A DNA stretch of 64,000 nt from Chengkuizengella marina (lineage in GTDB: Bacteria; Bacillota; Bacilli; Paenibacillales; KCTC-33759): NCBI RefSeq assembly GCF_009910845.1, contig NZ_SIJB01000013.1, forward strand, positions 1 to 64,000, in the 5' to 3' direction. Every line of letters starts with the position of its first letter. The first letter of the stretch is position 1. The notes beneath the pieces were generated by a model. It saw only the letters and a program-made list of their open reading frames with translations, did not search any database and was not told where the DNA came from. The translations under genes and the position numbers were made by a program. Positions 21,780 through 32,903 of this stretch are shown in pieces.

Positions 21780-22163
21780 ATGTTTAAAAATGAAAAAGGT
21801 CAATCTCTAACTGAATTTGCTTTGTTGTTACCTTTAATGTTGTTAATGATTTGTGGAATTATTGATTTTGGAAGGTTGGGATTCAACTATATGAATCAAC
21901 ACTTAACAACACAGGAAACAGTAAGGAAAGCCGGGTTAGGAAGAACGGATGTAGAAATAGTTGATTTTGCAAGAGATTATATAAACATGGAAGATTCTGA
22001 AAATCTAGAAGTATCCATTTCTCCAGATGATAATAACAGAGAATCTGGGGATTATGTCACGGTTACACTTACTTCTTCATTTGAGTCAATTACTCCTTTA
22101 ATATCTTTACTTATGCCTGATTCTTTTGAAATATCAACGAACTCTACGATCAGAGTTGAATAA
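21780..22163 (+). CDS. tadE: TadE-like minor pilin (127 aa)
   Basis: The N-terminus MFKNEKGQSLTEFALLLPLMLLMICGIIDFGR is the TadE pseudopilin signature: prepilin-type Gly, Glu at +5, then one membrane segment. The rest is a soluble extracellular domain (VTLTSSFESITPLISLLM). It is expected to be cut by CpaA and to assist pilus assembly. Starts 6 bp after cpaA. Confidence 0.9.
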   Translation: MFKNEKGQSLTEFALLLPLMLLMICGIIDFGRLGFNYMNQHLTTQETVRKAGLGRTDVEIVDFARDYINMEDSENLEVSISPDDNNRESGDYVTVTLTSSFESITPLISLLMPDSFEISTNSTIRVE

Positions 22164-22172
22164 GGTGAAATA

Positions 22173-23138
22173 ATGAAAAAACTTAAACAATTCATACATG
22201 ATGAAAAAGGAAGTTCTCTAGTATTTATATCAATTTCATTAGTAGTTTTATTAGCGTTTGTTGGCCTAGTTGTTGATTTTGGAAAATTATATGTTATAAA
22301 AACAGACTTGCAAAAAACAGCCAATGCTGCAGCATTATCTGGAGCTCAAGAATTAATGAATGATGCAATAAAAGTAGAGGAAATTGTAGGAGTTATTTTA
22401 GATGAACATGATCAACAAAATAATTTAGAAGATACTGAAATTAATATGGAACAGGATGTTACGGTTTTTTTAAGTGAAGAAGTTCCTCTTTTCTTTTCAA
22501 AAATATTTGGATTTACAAAAATAGATGTTCCAGTTCGGGCTAAAGCAGAAATTAAAACGATTGGAAGTGCATATGGAGTAGTTCCTTTAGGTATCGATGA
22601 GAGTGTGGAATTAAATTATTATGAATCTTACACTTTAAAAGTTGGACCTAAGGGTCAAAGTGGTGGAAACGGAAATGGGAACGGAAATGGGAATAATTTT
22701 GGTAGTGGATTTTTTGGGGCCTTAGATTTAGGAGGTCGTGGAGCAAGTAATTATGAAAATAATTTAAGGCATGGTTATGATGGTGTGATTAAAATTGGAG
22801 ACATAATAGAAACAAAAACAGGGAATATGGCCCAACCAACGATTCGTCCTATTAATGAAAGAATTAACAGTTGCAACTATGATTTTGAACTTGGAGGTGA
22901 ATTACCTAGGGATTGTTCTAGAATTATATTAGTACCTGTATATCGTCCACTTAGTTCTCCTGGTAATCAATTAAAAGAAGTAGAGGTTGTTGGTTTTGCA
23001 TATTTTTACATCATGGATCAAGAGAATGATAAAGATACTTCTATAACTGGTATGTTTATTAAACATACAGGAGCAGGTTCTATTAACGATGATGAAGATG
23101 TTGACTTTGGTGCCTATGCGATAAGGTTGACAGATTAA
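22173..23138 (+). CDS. TadG-like pilus protein 1 (321 aa)
   Basis: The N-terminal TadG/TadE-N segment DEKGSSLVFISISLVVLLAFVGLVVDFGKLYVIKTDLQKTANAAALSGAQEL is characteristic of Tad locus minor pilins. A Gly/Asn linker near residue 165 (GGNGNGNGNGNN) separates it from a soluble C-terminal domain with one Cys pair (SCNYDFELGGELPRDC). The first 130 residues are nearly identical to the next gene, so the two are a tandem duplication with diverged C-terminal domains. Confidence 0.87.
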   Translation: MKKLKQFIHDEKGSSLVFISISLVVLLAFVGLVVDFGKLYVIKTDLQKTANAAALSGAQELMNDAIKVEEIVGVILDEHDQQNNLEDTEINMEQDVTVFLSEEVPLFFSKIFGFTKIDVPVRAKAEIKTIGSAYGVVPLGIDESVELNYYESYTLKVGPKGQSGGNGNGNGNGNNFGSGFFGALDLGGRGASNYENNLRHGYDGVIKIGDIIETKTGNMAQPTIRPINERINSCNYDFELGGELPRDCSRIILVPVYRPLSSPGNQLKEVEVVGFAYFYIMDQENDKDTSITGMFIKHTGAGSINDDEDVDFGAYAIRLTD

Positions 23139-23196
23139 AGGTAAATGTAAAGGGATCAAAATGAACATAAATAATAGAGTTGAGTGAGGTGTAATA

Positions 23197-24015
23197 ATGA
23201 AAAAACTTAAACAATTTATACAAGATGAAAAAGGAGGTTCTTTAGTATTTGTTTCAATTTCAATGGTAGTTTTATTAGCATCTGTTGGACTAATTGTTGA
23301 TTTTGGAAAGTTATATGTCGTAAAAGCAGATTTGCAAAAAACAGCCAATGCTGCAGCATTATCTGGAGCTCAAGAATTAATGAATGATGCTTCAAAAGTT
23401 GAGGAAGTTGTAGAAATTATTTTAGATGAACATGGTCAACAAGATATTTTAGAAACTACAGAAATTAATATGGACCAGGATGTTACAGTTGTATTAAATG
23501 AAGAAGTTCCCCTTTTCTTTTCAAAAATGTTTGGATTTGAAAATGTGGAAGTTCCAGTTCGTGCTAAAGCAGAACTAATTAGAGGGCAAAATGAAAAAGT
23601 TACTCCAATTGGGATAAAAGAAGAAGAAATAAATTATGATGAAGAATATACTTTAATATCTTATTTAAGAAGTTGTCAAGATGAAGAAATCGTTTTTAGA
23701 GGCCTAAGTTTAGAAGGTGTTAGTGATGATTTTGTAAATAACTTACGAAATGGTTATGTTGGCGAGATTATTAATCCGAAAGTTACATGGTTTAATAAAG
23801 AAACAGCAGCTGATATATTTGACACTAAAGAAGGAGAAATTATTTACATTCCTATCATTAGATATACTAATGGATCATCTAATGTAATCATTGAAGGATT
23901 CGAGCACTTTAAAATTACCAAGGTTGAGAAGCCTGCCAATATGACTTCTAGAAGTAATTTTAGTATTGTTGGAGAGTTTATTAAAGTTGAAGATAGAATA
24001 AGATTGATAGAATAA
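23197..24015 (+). CDS. TadG-like pilus protein 2 (272 aa)
   Basis: Paralogue of the preceding gene. Even at DNA level, the stretch from the start to about codon 50 is almost the same, including an identical run around LQKTANAAALSGAQEL. The C-terminal domain (about 130-272) is shorter, lacks the Gly/Asn linker, and ends IVGEFIKVEDRIRLIE, which resembles the end of its partner (TGMFIKHTG...AIRLTD). They may be alternative tip or surface subunits of the pilus. Confidence 0.87.
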   Translation: MKKLKQFIQDEKGGSLVFVSISMVVLLASVGLIVDFGKLYVVKADLQKTANAAALSGAQELMNDASKVEEVVEIILDEHGQQDILETTEINMDQDVTVVLNEEVPLFFSKMFGFENVEVPVRAKAELIRGQNEKVTPIGIKEEEINYDEEYTLISYLRSCQDEEIVFRGLSLEGVSDDFVNNLRNGYVGEIINPKVTWFNKETAADIFDTKEGEIIYIPIIRYTNGSSNVIIEGFEHFKITKVEKPANMTSRSNFSIVGEFIKVEDRIRLIE

Positions 24016-24036
24016 TTCTACGAAAAGGTGAATGTA

Positions 24037-24756
24037 ATGAGGTCAAAAATAACATTAATATTAGCAGTAGTCATGGGGTTGGTGACAACTTTACTATTTT
24101 ATAAATATATAAATGATATGGATACCAGTGCTGAAGAAAATGTAAAATTTGTACAAGTTGTTGCTTCAAAACAGTTGATTCCAGAAAATCAAGTGATAAC
24201 GGATGACCTAATAGAGCTCATAAAAGTACCTGAAGGTGGAGCACACCCACAAGCGATAAGAAATACTCAGGAAGTAGTTGGAAAAATAGCACTTGCTGAT
24301 TTTGTGAGTGGACAAATTATTCTACCACATCATATAGGGAGCGAAGCAGAGGAATCGTTATTCATATCAAGAAAAATTAAAGAAGGGTTCAGGGCAGTAT
24401 CTATTGGTGTTAATTTTGTTACTTCTGTCTCCAACTTAATTGAACCAGAAGATATTGTTGATGTGATATGGACGCAAGAGAATTTAGAGGCTGTAAACAC
24501 TCCAGAAACAGGTGAGCATATAGACAATGTAGAAGTAACCTCAGATCTTTTATTAAAAGAGGTTCGTGTTTTAGCTGTAGGAAGAAGAATGATCGAATCT
24601 ACCACCGATACAGAATATGTAGAATATATTTCAAGTACTTTAGAACTATCACCAGAGGACGCTTTAAAACTTGTCAACGCTGCAAATAGTGGTGAGATTC
24701 AGCTCATCCTTCATAGTCGAATTGATGAAGAGGATGTGAATAAAGATGAAAAATGA
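24037..24756 (+). CDS. cpaB: Flp pilus assembly protein CpaB/RcpC (239 aa)
   Basis: One N-terminal membrane anchor (SKITLILAVVMGLVTTLLFYKYI) followed by an SAF domain (VVASKQLIPENQVITDDLIELIKVPEGG, then GKIALADFVSGQIIL) and the RcpC-type domain (RAVSIGVNFVTSVSNLIEPEDIVDVIW). In Gram-negatives CpaB acts with the secretin; here it must work in a single-membrane envelope. ATG at 24037 after AAAAGGTG. Its end overlaps cpaE by 11 bp. Confidence 0.9.
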   Translation: MRSKITLILAVVMGLVTTLLFYKYINDMDTSAEENVKFVQVVASKQLIPENQVITDDLIELIKVPEGGAHPQAIRNTQEVVGKIALADFVSGQIILPHHIGSEAEESLFISRKIKEGFRAVSIGVNFVTSVSNLIEPEDIVDVIWTQENLEAVNTPETGEHIDNVEVTSDLLLKEVRVLAVGRRMIESTTDTEYVEYISSTLELSPEDALKLVNAANSGEIQLILHSRIDEEDVNKDEK

Positions 24757-25618
24757 ATTAAAACAACTGAAAGAGGCAAGAGAAGCGAGGGCAAACAAGA
24801 ATAAAAAAGGTGAAATGATTGCCATCTGTAGTGCAAATGGAGGTATAGGCAGAACCGTAATGTCTGTGAATCTTGCGGTTGCACTAGCAAAAAATAATAT
24901 GCGGGTTTGTAACATTGATGGCAATTTCCAGTTTGGTGATCTTTGTTTATCTATGGATTTAAGACCTACTTTTACAATTAAGGATATTGTTGAAGAATTA
25001 GATCAAATGGATGAATATGCTCTAGCAAACTTTCTGGTGAATCACAAAAGTGGTGTGAAGATATTATCCTCTCCTGAACGACCAGAATATGCAGAATTAA
25101 TTACAACTACTGTTTTAGAAAAAGTTTATAAACTGCTTATCAATCAATTTGATTATTTAATTGTTGATACTGAGGCAGGACTTCAGGATTTAAGCCTCTT
25201 TTATATTGAAAAATCAGATGAAATTTTTTTACTGTCTACATTAGATATGATTGTGATGAAAAATACGAAAATGATGTTAGAAACCTTTGACATATTAGGT
25301 CAAAAAGAGAAGGTCCGTGTAATCGTAAATAAATCATCTGTTGATAGTGTGATCAAAGCAGCTGATGTTCCAGAAATTCTTGAAACAGATAACATTTTTC
25401 ATATCCCAAATCAGCCAGAACTTGTTTTGCAATCTCTTAATGTAGGTATTCCATTTGTTTCAAATCATGGGAAAAGTGATTTAGCAAAAGCATATTTTAA
25501 AATTGCAGATCAACTGTTATCTAAGAGGAAAGACATAACAACGGACACAAAAACATCGTCAAATTCAATTCTGCAGTCCATTTTTCAAAAAGGAAAAGCA
25601 GTCAGATCGATATTTTAG
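24746..25618 (+). CDS. cpaE: CpaE/TadZ-like ATPase (290 aa)
   Basis: ParA/MinD-superfamily protein (MIAICSANGGIGRTVMSVNLAVALA, residues about 25-50; NIDGNFQFGDLCLSMDL; LIVDTEAGLQDLSL). The Walker A position reads GGIGRT, with Arg in place of the usual Lys, and the N-terminal receiver-like domain of classic CpaE is absent. TadZ/CpaE localises the pilus machine, and relatives with degenerate nucleotide sites are known. Overlaps cpaB and precedes cpaF. Confidence 0.88.
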   Translation: MKNELKQLKEAREARANKNKKGEMIAICSANGGIGRTVMSVNLAVALAKNNMRVCNIDGNFQFGDLCLSMDLRPTFTIKDIVEELDQMDEYALANFLVNHKSGVKILSSPERPEYAELITTTVLEKVYKLLINQFDYLIVDTEAGLQDLSLFYIEKSDEIFLLSTLDMIVMKNTKMMLETFDILGQKEKVRVIVNKSSVDSVIKAADVPEILETDNIFHIPNQPELVLQSLNVGIPFVSNHGKSDLAKAYFKIADQLLSKRKDITTDTKTSSNSILQSIFQKGKAVRSIF

Positions 25619-25633
25619 ACAGGAGTGGAGCGT

Positions 25634-27046
25634 ATGAGTTTATTAAATAAAATTCAAGCAAAAAAAGAAGAAAAATCTAAATTGGATAACGCAAATGGAA
25701 CAATAACAACGGCCAAAATAGACCTTTTATCTTCTTATCGTAAAACGGACAATAATGCAGATAAAATTAAAAAGGAAAAAGATCCTAAAACTATTTTGCA
25801 GCAGGATTTGAAAAAATTATTACATAAAAAAATCATGGATCAAGTGAAAGACAATGACGTGAAAAAGATTATTCCTCAAATCGATGGCATGGCTGTTGAA
25901 ATTATGAAAGAAAATGAAAAATTTAGAGGGGTAATTAATCGAAAAATCGTAGTGGATGAACTTATAAACGATTTAACGGGTTATGGACCTATAAATCCAT
26001 TGTTACTGGATCCAACGATTACGGAGGTAATGATCAATGGACCTGAACAAGTATATGTAGAAAAAGCGGGAAAAATCATCAAAACAGAAGTTCAATTTCG
26101 AGATGATGAACATATTATGAGCATCATAGAAAAAATCGTAGCCCCAATTGGAAGAAGAATAGATGAAAGCAGTCCAATGGTAGATGCTAGATTACCAGAT
26201 GGTTCAAGGGTAAATGCGATCATACCCCCACTTGCTTTGAAAGGACCAACTTTAACGATTAGGAAGTTCTCAAAGGATCCATTTAAGATGGAAGATTTGA
26301 TCAAGTTTGGTACACTAACTGAAGATATGGCTGTTTTTATGGATGCATGTGTAAAAGCCAAGTTAAATGTTTTTGTTAGTGGAGGGACGGGTTCAGGTAA
26401 AACAACAACTCTAAACGTTTTATCTTCCTGTATTCCTAGTGATGAAAGAATCATCACAATAGAAGACGCTGCAGAGCTGCAATTATGGCAGGAGCATGTT
26501 GTATCTCTTGAGTCTAGACCTTCTAATTTAGAAGGGAAAGGAGAAATCAGCATTCGTGATCTTGTTAAGAATGCTTTAAGAATGAGGCCTGAACGAATTA
26601 TTATAGGGGAAGTTCGTTCTGGTGAAGCATTAGATATGTTGCAAGCAATGAATACAGGTCATGATGGTTCCCTAGCAACTGGTCACTCCAATAGTCCAAG
26701 GGACATGATTTCCCGTTTGGAAACAATGGTATTAATGGTCGGTATAGATTTACCTGTGAAAGCAATTAGAGAACAAATCTCTGGGGCGATTGATCTTATT
26801 ATTCATCAATCAAGAATGAAAGATGGTACGAGAAGAATAACACATATCACAGAAGTCCAAGGTTTGGAGGGTGATGTGATAGTTTTACAAGATATATTTG
26901 TATTTGAACAATATGGAATCAATGAGGAAGGAAAAATCATAGGAGAACTTAAACCAACAGGAATACGCCCTAAATTTTATGAAAGATTAGAAACCTCAGG
27001 CATTTATATTCCTCCAACTGTTTTTATAGAAGATGAATATTCATAA
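25634..27046 (+). CDS. cpaF: Type II/IV secretion ATPase CpaF/TadA (470 aa)
   Basis: Hexameric ATPase that powers pilus extension. The N-terminal domain contains LTGYGPINPLLLDPTITEVMINGP (about 125-148). The core has Walker A VSGGTGSGKTTTLNVL (about 258-273), the Asp box ERIITIEDAAELQL, a Walker B region RPERIIIGEVRSGEALDMLQAMNTGHDGS, and the His box LATGHSNSP. Start at ATG 25634, 8 nt after AGGAG. Lies between cpaE and the two platform proteins. Confidence 0.96.
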   Translation: MSLLNKIQAKKEEKSKLDNANGTITTAKIDLLSSYRKTDNNADKIKKEKDPKTILQQDLKKLLHKKIMDQVKDNDVKKIIPQIDGMAVEIMKENEKFRGVINRKIVVDELINDLTGYGPINPLLLDPTITEVMINGPEQVYVEKAGKIIKTEVQFRDDEHIMSIIEKIVAPIGRRIDESSPMVDARLPDGSRVNAIIPPLALKGPTLTIRKFSKDPFKMEDLIKFGTLTEDMAVFMDACVKAKLNVFVSGGTGSGKTTTLNVLSSCIPSDERIITIEDAAELQLWQEHVVSLESRPSNLEGKGEISIRDLVKNALRMRPERIIIGEVRSGEALDMLQAMNTGHDGSLATGHSNSPRDMISRLETMVLMVGIDLPVKAIREQISGAIDLIIHQSRMKDGTRRITHITEVQGLEGDVIVLQDIFVFEQYGINEEGKIIGELKPTGIRPKFYERLETSGIYIPPTVFIEDEYS

Positions 27047-27063
27047 AAGAGGAGGGTTTAAGA

Positions 27064-28032
27064 TTGAAATTTTTGATTGTAGTCTTTTTCTTGATAACAT
27101 GTATTTTTTTATTTTTTAGTTTAATGCAGTTATTTTTCCATTCAGATAAAAAAATGGAAAAGAGATTGAAGTTTTTCTTAAAGGAAAATGATAATGATCA
27201 TATGAATAAACGTAACATTCATGGTTTAGTTCAAATGAAACTATTCCAGCAATCTGTGAAGGAAAGGATGAAAAAGAAAAAAAATAATAAAAACCTGGAT
27301 CAAAGTTTAATTAGTGCTGGGATTTCTCTTAGTGCAGAGGAATTTATTATGTTTAGAATTATTCTTTCCATTCTTTCAGGATTGATTGCATTTTTAATTT
27401 TTGACAAATTGATTATGATCATAATTGGATTTTGTATCATTTACTTTGGTTCAAAGATTTGGATTAAATTTAAACAAAGAAAACGTATAAAAATGTTTAA
27501 CGATAGTTTATCAGATATGATAACAACAATAATTAGTTCACTTCGTGCTGGTTTTAGTTTAGTACAATCTTTACAGTCAGTAGTAGAAGAATCTGAATCT
27601 GGATCACCAATGAAAGAAGAAATAGAAATTGTGGTTAAAGAAATGCAATATGGAAGTTCAATAGAAGACTCATTAAATAAATTAAAAGAAAGAATGCCTA
27701 GTGAAGATTTAGATTTGATGGTGCAATCCATTTTAATTCAAAGGCAAATTGGAGGAAATCTGTCGGTCATTTTGGAAACCATTGAACAAACCATTCGGGA
27801 CAGAACTAAAATTCAAGGTCAGATTTCAACGTTAACTGCACAAGGTAAATTATCTGGAATGATTATAGGAAGTTTACCAATTGGTGTGGGTTTTGTTATT
27901 TTTTTAATAGAACCTGAATATTTCGCTGATTTTTTCCGTCATCCAATTGGTATTATGTTAGTTATTGCAGGACTAATCTCAGGTACAATTGGATTTATGC
28001 TAATAAGGAAGTTAACTACGATTGAGGTGTAA
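27064..28032 (+). CDS. tadB: Tad pilus platform protein TadB (322 aa)
   Basis: T2SF inner-membrane platform protein: an N-terminal membrane pair, a cytoplasmic helical T2SF domain (SDMITTIISSLRAGFSLVQSLQSV, about 155-178, through LDLMVQSILIQRQIGGNLSVILETI), then two C-terminal membrane segments. TTG start with GGAGGG before it. Pairs with TadC as the membrane platform for CpaF. Confidence 0.92.
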   Translation: MKFLIVVFFLITCIFLFFSLMQLFFHSDKKMEKRLKFFLKENDNDHMNKRNIHGLVQMKLFQQSVKERMKKKKNNKNLDQSLISAGISLSAEEFIMFRIILSILSGLIAFLIFDKLIMIIIGFCIIYFGSKIWIKFKQRKRIKMFNDSLSDMITTIISSLRAGFSLVQSLQSVVEESESGSPMKEEIEIVVKEMQYGSSIEDSLNKLKERMPSEDLDLMVQSILIQRQIGGNLSVILETIEQTIRDRTKIQGQISTLTAQGKLSGMIIGSLPIGVGFVIFLIEPEYFADFFRHPIGIMLVIAGLISGTIGFMLIRKLTTIEV

Positions 28033-28037
28033 TTTTT

Positions 28038-28967
28038 ATGGTTTATGTTACATTTTTTTTAACAATCACCTTAGTTATTTATAGTTTTTTTGTTTTACGT
28101 AAAGAGAGGAAAGAGAAAATCACAAAAAGAATCTCTTTAATAAAAGGTGAAGAAAATAAGTTATTTGAAAACAGAGAGATGATTGAGCAGAAAAGTAAAT
28201 CACAATTTTTCTTAAAAAGATGGCTAAAAAATATATTGTTCAAAATGAAGAAAATATTTGAACGTAACATGAAAGAGAAAAAAGTAGCTAAGATTGAAAT
28301 GAAATTGATGCAAGCTGGAAGACCATTTCAAATGACACCAATTGAGTTTAGATTATTTCAAATCGGATGTGCTATTCTAATTCCAACTATTTTAGGTATA
28401 TATACATATTTTTTGGAAAATTCTATCACATTCATTATTCCTGTAGTATTTTTTGCCTTTGTTAGTAGTTTGATTATACCCCATCTGTATTTACAAAATG
28501 AAATTAAAAAACGTAATTATAAAGCTTTACGTGAACTTCCAGATGTTTTAGACTTATTAACGGTAAGTTTGGAGGCAGGTTTGGGGTTTGATGCCGCATT
28601 AAATAAGATGGTCTCCAAAAAGAAAGGGGTATTGGCAATTGAGTTTAAGCATTGTTTAGAGGAAATACGTTTAGGGAGAACAAGGCGAGAAGCTTTATTG
28701 GGAATTAAAGAAAGATTACTCTTGAAAGAAGTAAAAACAATGGTGAGTAATATTCTCCAAGCTGAAAAGTTAGGAGTAGGTATGGTAAAGGTAATGAGGG
28801 TTTTATCTCAGGAAGTTCGTCAACAAAGAAAACAAAGAGCGGAAGAACAGGCTATGAAAGCACCCATTAAAATGTTACTCCCTCTTGTGTTTTTTGTGTT
28901 TCCATGTTTATTTATCGTCCTGTTAGGTCCTGTTTTAATAGGTTTCATTGAGGTTTTTGGAAAATAG
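28038..28967 (+). CDS. tadC: Tad pilus platform protein TadC (309 aa)
   Basis: Second T2SF protein: LRELPDVLDLLTVSLEAGLGFDAALNKM (about 173-200) and KTMVSNILQAEKLGVGMVKVMRVLSQEVR are the T2SF motifs, flanked by membrane segments. It starts 5 bp after tadB and closes the pilus operon before a perfect terminator. Confidence 0.92.
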   Translation: MVYVTFFLTITLVIYSFFVLRKERKEKITKRISLIKGEENKLFENREMIEQKSKSQFFLKRWLKNILFKMKKIFERNMKEKKVAKIEMKLMQAGRPFQMTPIEFRLFQIGCAILIPTILGIYTYFLENSITFIIPVVFFAFVSSLIIPHLYLQNEIKKRNYKALRELPDVLDLLTVSLEAGLGFDAALNKMVSKKKGVLAIEFKHCLEEIRLGRTRREALLGIKERLLLKEVKTMVSNILQAEKLGVGMVKVMRVLSQEVRQQRKQRAEEQAMKAPIKMLLPLVFFVFPCLFIVLLGPVLIGFIEVFGK

Positions 28968-28985
28968 AAATATCGTGTGTTTAAA

Positions 28986-29012
28986 GAGATCATGGATGAG
29001 TGTCCATGATCT
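28986..29012. terminator. Terminator at the end of the tad operon
   Basis: AGATCATGGA, 7 nt, TCCATGATCT followed by TTGTATTTT; it also serves the convergent gene. Confidence 0.85.
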
Positions 29013-29021
29013 TTGTATTTT

Positions 29022-29891
29022 CTAACTATCATCAGGAGGAAGAGTGAGTGAAGTGCAGTTATCTGGAAAGTCAAAAGGAATGACTTGTTCATAAGGTGGT
29101 GGAGGTAAATCTGCATGTTTATTTTCTGTATAAGGAACATCAATTGGCTTCCCTGATGAATCCGTTTCACTTGCTAAAATTGGAATGATATGTTCCGCAA
29201 CTTGTCTCCCTAATTTTAAGCCCTCATCATTATCAACCGGGAAATGGACAAGTGCATACAAACGTGACACAGCACATTCTTCACCTAATTCATCTAATCT
29301 AGCAGCTTCTGCTGGGAAAAAGTACTTAAGCATTGTAGTAACACAACCTGCTACAGCAGCATGTCCAGAAGGATAGGTTGGATGACGAGGTGTACATAAT
29401 AGAGTAGCAAAAGTTTGGTCATACTGATCCGGTCTTGCTACTAACCACATAAATTTATAATACCAGGTGATCATAAATGCATCGTTGGCAGCAGCTAATA
29501 CAGCAGCTTCTAATCTTGCAGCATAAGGAGCAGTTACTCCATACGTATCTACTAATATATCCAAAACAGGCAGCCATTGTTTATTAGCTACACCTGTGCC
29601 CCAATAAGTTGCTACTTGTTTTTTAAATTCATCTAAGTGGTTCGCAGTTTCATATACAGCATCTAATTGCGCTCCTCCCCAATCTATAAAATTAGGGTGT
29701 TTGACCGTGAAATACACGTGTTCTCCAGTTTGTTTAATCTGAAATTTTTGACCACATCGATTGTAAAAATACATAGGCCATGAGCCTGCTAGAGGGTCTT
29801 CTGGATTCGTAGGTGGGCTATCTTCACCTGCGTAAGGAACTTCATTCCACAATAAATAGTTGGGATCAAAGTTATCACAACATTTACTCAT
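29022..29891 (-). CDS. Vanadium haloperoxidase-like PAP2 protein (289 aa)
   Basis: PAP2-superfamily fold: the anion-site motifs are VARPDQYDQ (about residue 145), PTYPSGHAAVAGC (about 167) and SRLYALVHFPVDNDEG (about 210), matching the K/R-x6-RP, PSGH and SRxxxxxHxxxD pattern shared by vanadium haloperoxidases and acid phosphatases. There is no signal peptide, and the N-terminal Cys-rich stretch (MSKCCDNFDP) is unusual. Related Bacillales proteins are soluble; oxidase or phosphatase activity cannot be told apart here. Monocistronic, minus strand. Confidence 0.8.
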   Translation of the reverse strand: MSKCCDNFDPNYLLWNEVPYAGEDSPPTNPEDPLAGSWPMYFYNRCGQKFQIKQTGEHVYFTVKHPNFIDWGGAQLDAVYETANHLDEFKKQVATYWGTGVANKQWLPVLDILVDTYGVTAPYAARLEAAVLAAANDAFMITWYYKFMWLVARPDQYDQTFATLLCTPRHPTYPSGHAAVAGCVTTMLKYFFPAEAARLDELGEECAVSRLYALVHFPVDNDEGLKLGRQVAEHIIPILASETDSSGKPIDVPYTENKHADLPPPPYEQVIPFDFPDNCTSLTLPPDDS

Positions 29892-30155
29892 GATTTTTAC
29901 TCCTTTCTTGTAAGATGTAATATTTTATTCTAGTAACACTGGATCGGAAATGATGAAAACGTCTGTTTTTTTATAGCAAACACCCATTTTTAATATAAAA
30001 CTAGATTTATGCCTATATTCTAATGAAAGAAAGATTCATCTTTTAAGTTAATCGTGCTATATATAACATACATTGTGATATTTTTAAATCAGGTAATAGT
30101 TTGAAAGTTATTGTAAAGTGAATCCGTTCATGGTAAGTTTATATTAAGTTAATAA
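29892..30155. other. Gap upstream of the TPP riboswitch
   Basis: No gene. Likely carries the thiC promoter on the plus strand and that of the haloperoxidase-like gene on the minus strand; neither is unambiguous. Confidence 0.4.
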
Positions 30156-30248
30156 ATGCAGGGAGCTTGGAAGACCAGGCTGAGAGGATGGCTGTTCTGC
30201 TATCGACTGTTGAACCTGATCTGGGTAATGCCAGCGTAGGAAAGATGT
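30156..30248 (+). promoter_or_regulatory. TPP (THI-element) riboswitch
   Basis: Carries the invariant TPP aptamer blocks: GGGAGC at 30161, GGCTGAGAGGATGG (pyrimidine-binding arm) and the pyrophosphate arm GAACCTGATCTGGGTAATGCC, then AGCGTAGGAA. A terminator follows about 22 nt later. It controls thiC by transcription termination when thiamin pyrophosphate is plentiful. Confidence 0.95.
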
Positions 30249-30269
30249 CTATTCTTGAATGATCTATTC

Positions 30270-30302
30270 ATGACTGCTTATTTCCTTAAGTAGTCATTTT
30301 TT
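30270..30302 (+). terminator. Riboswitch-controlled terminator
   Basis: TGACTGCTTA, 5 nt, TAAGTAGTCA followed by TTTTTTATT, placed as the expression platform of the TPP riboswitch. Confidence 0.85.
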
Positions 30303-32409
<2,107 letters not shown>

Positions 32410-32433
32410 AAGAAATGTCTGAGCAAAAAAATG

Positions 32434-32461
32434 AACCTGATGGATTCCCATCAGGTTTTTT
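32434..32461 (+). terminator. Terminator after thiC
   Basis: AACCTGATGG / CCATCAGGTT stem with TTTTTT. Confidence 0.9.
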
Positions 32462-32477
32462 AGTACAAAATTATTTA

Positions 32478-32903
32478 TTAATTAGTAATTTCATTTTCTA
32501 ATGGTTTTTCATAAGTAACATAAGTGCCTGCAATGAAATCATGTACCGAACGTTTATCCTCTCGTAAAGCAACCATGAATATGCTGACTATAAGTGCAAT
32601 TCCCAATGTTAAAACATAAACGAATCCAGCAACTAAATGACGAAGCAACATCGTTCCTAATCCAACATTTTCACCATTCATTTTTACAATTCGAATGTTA
32701 CATATTCTTTTTCCTATTGTATACCCATACCAAACAACAGGTACAATAATCAAGTATAACACATCAAGAATTTGACTGAGATCTCCAAACCCAATAATAT
32801 ACCCAAAGATGAATGTGAAAAAGATTGCTATAAAGATCGAATCTAAAATACTTGCAGCCAATCGAATCCAAAACCCAGCTGGTGATTGAACCAAAGCCAA
32901 CAC
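32478..32903 (-). CDS. RDD-family membrane protein (141 aa)
   Basis: Small integral membrane protein with the RDD signature: Arg and Asp in GFWIRLAASILDSIFIAIFF (residues about 11-30), and the later motif GYTIGKRICNIRIVKMNGENVGLGTMLLRHL. It has three or four membrane segments. Some RDD proteins act in Na+/H+ exchange or osmotic tolerance, but most have no known function. Monocistronic. Confidence 0.88.
   Translation of the reverse strand: MLALVQSPAGFWIRLAASILDSIFIAIFFTFIFGYIIGFGDLSQILDVLYLIIVPVVWYGYTIGKRICNIRIVKMNGENVGLGTMLLRHLVAGFVYVLTLGIALIVSIFMVALREDKRSVHDFIAGTYVTYEKPLENEITN

Noticed and set aside
22052-23348. Minus-strand frames opposite the TadG-like genes
   Set aside because: Antisense copies of the duplicated coding sequence; their mutual similarity follows from the duplication and they have no start signals.
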